Source: Methanobacteriaceae archaeon (lineage in GTDB: Archaea > Methanobacteriota > Methanobacteria > Methanobacteriales > Methanobacteriaceae). Taken from it: 6,599 nucleotides of DNA. Location of the stretch: assembly GCA_017883605.1 (NCBI GenBank), contig JADGNH010000109.1, positions 1 through 6,599 on the forward strand, in the 5' to 3' direction. The position numbers and the translations under genes were made by a program. Below the pieces are notes generated by a model, which made no database searches, was not told the DNA's origin, and worked only from the letters and a program-made list of their open reading frames with translations. Shown here piece after piece: positions 5,023 to 6,599 of the stretch; position 1 is the first letter of the stretch; every line of letters begins with the position of its first letter.

Positions 5023-5862
5023 ATGAAAAAGAGCAGAACACTGAAAAACCTCCTATCCTCTGGGGAAACCCTGATCATGCCTGATGCCTACGACACCATA
5101 AGTGCCCTCTTGATCCAGAAAGCTGGTTTCAAGGCGGTACAGTGTTCAGGCTACAGTTTTTCTATTGCAGCTGGCTACATGGGTGAAATTGATGTTTCTC
5201 TGGATGAAAACCTGGAACGGACCGCTAAAATTGTGGACGCAGTGGACGTGCCAGTTATGGCCGATGCTGAGGACGGTTATGGGGATTCTGGTGCTGTAAA
5301 AAAGACGGTTCAAAGATTTATTGATGCCGGTGTGGCTGGAATTAACCTGGAAGACCAGATTCCCAATAGACATGCCAAGGTCAGTATTATCAGCTCCGAT
5401 ATGATGGTGGATAAGATAAATTCAGCCAGAGAAGTCGCGGAAAATCTTGGTGACCTTGATTTTATAATAAATGGTCGTACAGATGCCCTTAAAGCCAGAG
5501 AAGATAGGGAAGAAGCTTTGAATCTGGCCATGGAACGAGCTAATCAGTACCTGGCCGCCGGTGCGGATCTGGCGTTTATTACCTACGTTGCAACCATGGA
5601 TGAGGTAAAAACCATTACCAGAGAGGTTAATGGCCCGGTAAGCATAGCTGCGGGTATGCCCTATAACATCAGAGAGTTCTCAATCGCTGACATAAGGGGA
5701 TTTGGGGTGGTCCGGGTGAGCTTGCCAACTCTTTTGATATTTTCCAGTCTTCAGGCCATTAAGAAGTCACTCCACTTAGTTAAGGCGGGTAAACTTTCCA
5801 GCACATTAGAAGCTGATTTTTTATATTCCGACGATGAATTGCGGGATTTATTGAATATTTAA
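5023..5862 (+). CDS. isocitrate lyase/phosphoenolpyruvate mutase superfamily enzyme
   Basis: 279 aa, the length of a full ICL/PEPM TIM-barrel enzyme that makes or breaks C-C or P-C bonds in 2-oxo acids. Visible family elements are LIMPDAYDTISALL (17-30), VQCSGYSFSIAAGY (39-52), PVMADAEDGYGD (77-88), GVAGINLEDQ (103-112) and INGRTDAL. The metal-binding acidic residues appear as Asp81/Glu83 and Glu110/Asp111. The second is Glu where PEP mutase and methylisocitrate lyase have Asp (DADTGYG), as in a poorly characterised subgroup with D-x-E-x-GYG. The lyase catalytic KKCGH/KRCGH loop is absent: NRHAKVSII (115-123) stands in its place. Methylisocitrate or isocitrate lyase activity is therefore unlikely; a C-C hydrolase, decarboxylase or lyase on another oxo acid is more likely. 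The start is ATG 5023, embedded just after the inverted repeat. Confidence 0.88.
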   Translation: MKKSRTLKNLLSSGETLIMPDAYDTISALLIQKAGFKAVQCSGYSFSIAAGYMGEIDVSLDENLERTAKIVDAVDVPVMADAEDGYGDSGAVKKTVQRFIDAGVAGINLEDQIPNRHAKVSIISSDMMVDKINSAREVAENLGDLDFIINGRTDALKAREDREEALNLAMERANQYLAAGADLAFITYVATMDEVKTITREVNGPVSIAAGMPYNIREFSIADIRGFGVVRVSLPTLLIFSSLQAIKKSLHLVKAGKLSSTLEADFLYSDDELRDLLNI

Positions 5863-5863
5863 T

Positions 5864-5915
5864 AGGTTAGGATCTTGGTGTTTTAGGGTATTTAGTAGGT
5901 TTAGGATATTAGTGG
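5864..5915 (+). repeat. imperfect G/T-rich direct repeat between genes
   Basis: AGGTTAGGATCTTGGTG (5864-5880) recurs as AGGTTTAGGATATTAGTGG (5897-5915). The G/T-rich tract sits between the PEP-mutase-like stop and the next SD. It could act in 3' end formation; no hairpin is evident. Confidence 0.4.
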
Positions 5916-5951
5916 ATTTAAAATCAATAAGAAGCGATTAAGGTGGGTTAA

Positions 5952-6438
5952 ATGGAAACAGATGCTATTTATGGGGAAAAAATACATTCTCGGTGGGTAA
6001 TAGCATTTTTTGCGGTGATTTTTGGTTTTATTCTGGTTCTTCTATATCTGATTTTAACGGACATTTACCATATGCAGCTTCTTTTTGGATTGATTTTGGC
6101 ATTTGTCCTGGTGTTGACAGTGATAACCATTAATTTCATCAGGAGGACCATTAGAATCACTCCCCAGAACATCTCCATGTAATTTTTGGAATCTTTAAAC
6201 ATACCATTCCCTGGGAGAATATTGATAAATTGCTTTCTGGATAAGTCTTCCGCCTGGCCTACGCCGGATGGGGAATACATCTCATTAGAGTTAATGGGAA
6301 ATGGGGGCAGGATATACCCTGGGAAGTCCCCGGTGGTGCTTTCCCTGGTGGGGGCAGATTTATGGGTTTGCATTTACCACCAGAAACCCAGAAAAAGTGA
6401 TAGAATTAATTAATGAACAGTTAAAGGGATTAAAATAG
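5952..6438 (+). pseudogene. frameshifted two-TM membrane protein with PH-like C-terminal domain
   Basis: SD AGGTGG (5941-5946) stands 5 bases before ATG 5952. The first frame gives 76 aa with two membrane helices (about 15-36 and 42-63) and RTIRITPQNIS, then a stop at 6180-6182. Homologous-looking text continues in other frames: IFGIFKHTIPWENIDK (from 6182), CFLDKSSAW (6231-6257), YAGWGIHLIRVNGKWG (6260 to about 6307), RIYPGKSPVVLSLVG (6309 to about 6353), then IYGFAFTTRNPEKVIELI (6358-6411) ending at TAG 6436-6438. Joined, they resemble small archaeal membrane proteins with a bacterial-PH-like domain, from memory. Missing bases near 6179 and 6258, and extra bases near 6227-6230, 6303-6307 and 6350-6354, would restore one frame: 487 + 2 - 3 = 486 bases, exactly 162 codons. 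It is either a very recent pseudogene or sequencing error at short homopolymers. Function unknown. Confidence 0.75.
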
Positions 6439-6451
6439 CCATTAAATGTAC

Positions 6452-6461
6452 ATAATATAAG
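6452..6461 (+). promoter_or_regulatory. candidate TATA box for the RibD-like gene
   Basis: ATAATATAAG resembles an archaeal TATA box. It predicts transcription from about 6480, giving a leader of about 60 bases that includes the inverted repeat at 6478-6507. Motif-only evidence. Confidence 0.35.
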
Positions 6462-6477
6462 ATTTAAGAGCAATAAA

Positions 6478-6507
6478 GTCTTTAAAAAATAATAAAGCGT
6501 TAAAGAC
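6478..6507. promoter_or_regulatory. 8-bp inverted repeat in the leader of the RibD-like gene
   Basis: GTCTTTAA (6478-6485) and TTAAAGAC (6500-6507) are perfect complements with a 14-base spacer. They lie where transcription should begin if the TATA-like ATAATATAAG at 6452-6461 is used, so an operator is possible. AT-rich composition makes chance a real alternative. Confidence 0.3.
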
Positions 6508-6543
6508 AATTAATGCTTAAAGGACAACTAGAGGAGCTAATAT

Positions 6544-6599
6544 ATGCTACCATATGTAATATTGTATAATGCAGTTAGTTTAGACGGACGTACAACGGG
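6544..6599 (+). CDS. RibD C-terminal/DHFR-like reductase, N-terminal fragment (cut by window end)
   Basis: Only 18 codons are present. ATG 6544 follows GAGGAG (6531-6536) by 7 bases, a strong ribosome binding site. The peptide MLPYVILYNAVSLDGRTT matches the first beta-strand and the SLDG nucleotide-binding start shared by RibD C-terminal-domain reductases, including the archaeal 2,5-diamino-6-(ribosylamino)-4(3H)-pyrimidinone 5'-phosphate reductase of riboflavin and F420 precursor synthesis, whose usual start is PYV-x(5,6)-SLDGK/R. With so little sequence the fold is well supported but the exact substrate is not. A DHFR-family paralogue of unknown role is equally possible. Confidence 0.7.
   Translation, partial: MLPYVILYNAVSLDGRTT

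Noticed and set aside
6065..6373. 102-codon minus-strand frame and 75-codon + frame over the broken membrane protein gene
   Set aside because: The + frame is one piece of the frameshifted PH-like gene (it contains CFLDKSSAW and VVLSLVG), and the minus frame is its shadow. Neither looks like an independent gene.
1..6599. Insertion sequence, prophage or genomic-island boundary
   Set aside because: I found no transposase, integrase, terminal inverted repeats with target duplication, or tRNA attachment site. Repeats present are short and local.

Overview
The window looks like chromosomal DNA of a methanogenic archaeon, most likely Methanobacterium or a close relative in the Methanobacteriales. 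The intergenic DNA is AT-rich and carries archaeal TATA-like boxes. Start codons are preceded by GGAG or GGTG Shine-Dalgarno (SD) sequences. The proteins (a PadR regulator next to a NatA-type ABC exporter, a QueG-like fragment, a PH-like two-TM membrane protein, a RibD/DHFR-fold reductase) resemble what I remember from that group. The taxonomic call is inference; no rRNA or marker gene is present.

Layout, all genes on the + strand. 1-533: long AT-rich non-coding leader with three oligo-T tracts, two TATA candidates and a dense array of GATAT/ATATC half-sites. About 534-1145: PadR-family regulator with an unusual Trp/Asn-rich N-terminus and a His/Asn-rich insertion in its winged helix. 1146-1426: repeat-containing spacer. 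1427-2446 and 2452-3636: ABC exporter ATPase and ABC-2 permease, tightly coupled. 3637-3818: spacer with a hairpin. 3819-4301: a protein matching only the N-terminal half of QueG-like iron-sulfur proteins, ending just before the expected ferredoxin domain. 4361-4927: class I SAM-dependent methyltransferase. 5023-5862: isocitrate lyase/PEP mutase superfamily enzyme, whose SD lies in one arm of an 11-bp inverted repeat. 5952-6438: a two-TM, PH-like membrane protein broken by about five single-base frameshifts while its conserved words survive. 6544-end: the first 18 codons of a RibD C-terminal/DHFR-like reductase.

How the genes may work together: PadR regulators often sit beside ABC exporters and repress their own promoter until a drug or toxic compound binds. 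The first three genes fit that pattern as a putative efflux module (inference). The QueG-like fragment and the methyltransferase are 59 bp apart and may be co-transcribed. The PEP-mutase-like enzyme, the broken membrane protein and the reductase each have their own leader and no obvious shared pathway.

The points most worth checking are the half-site array, the truncated QueG-like protein, the SD-sequestering inverted repeat, and the indel-only disruption of the PH-like gene, which may be sequencing error rather than true decay. I see no CRISPR array, transposase, tRNA or rRNA.
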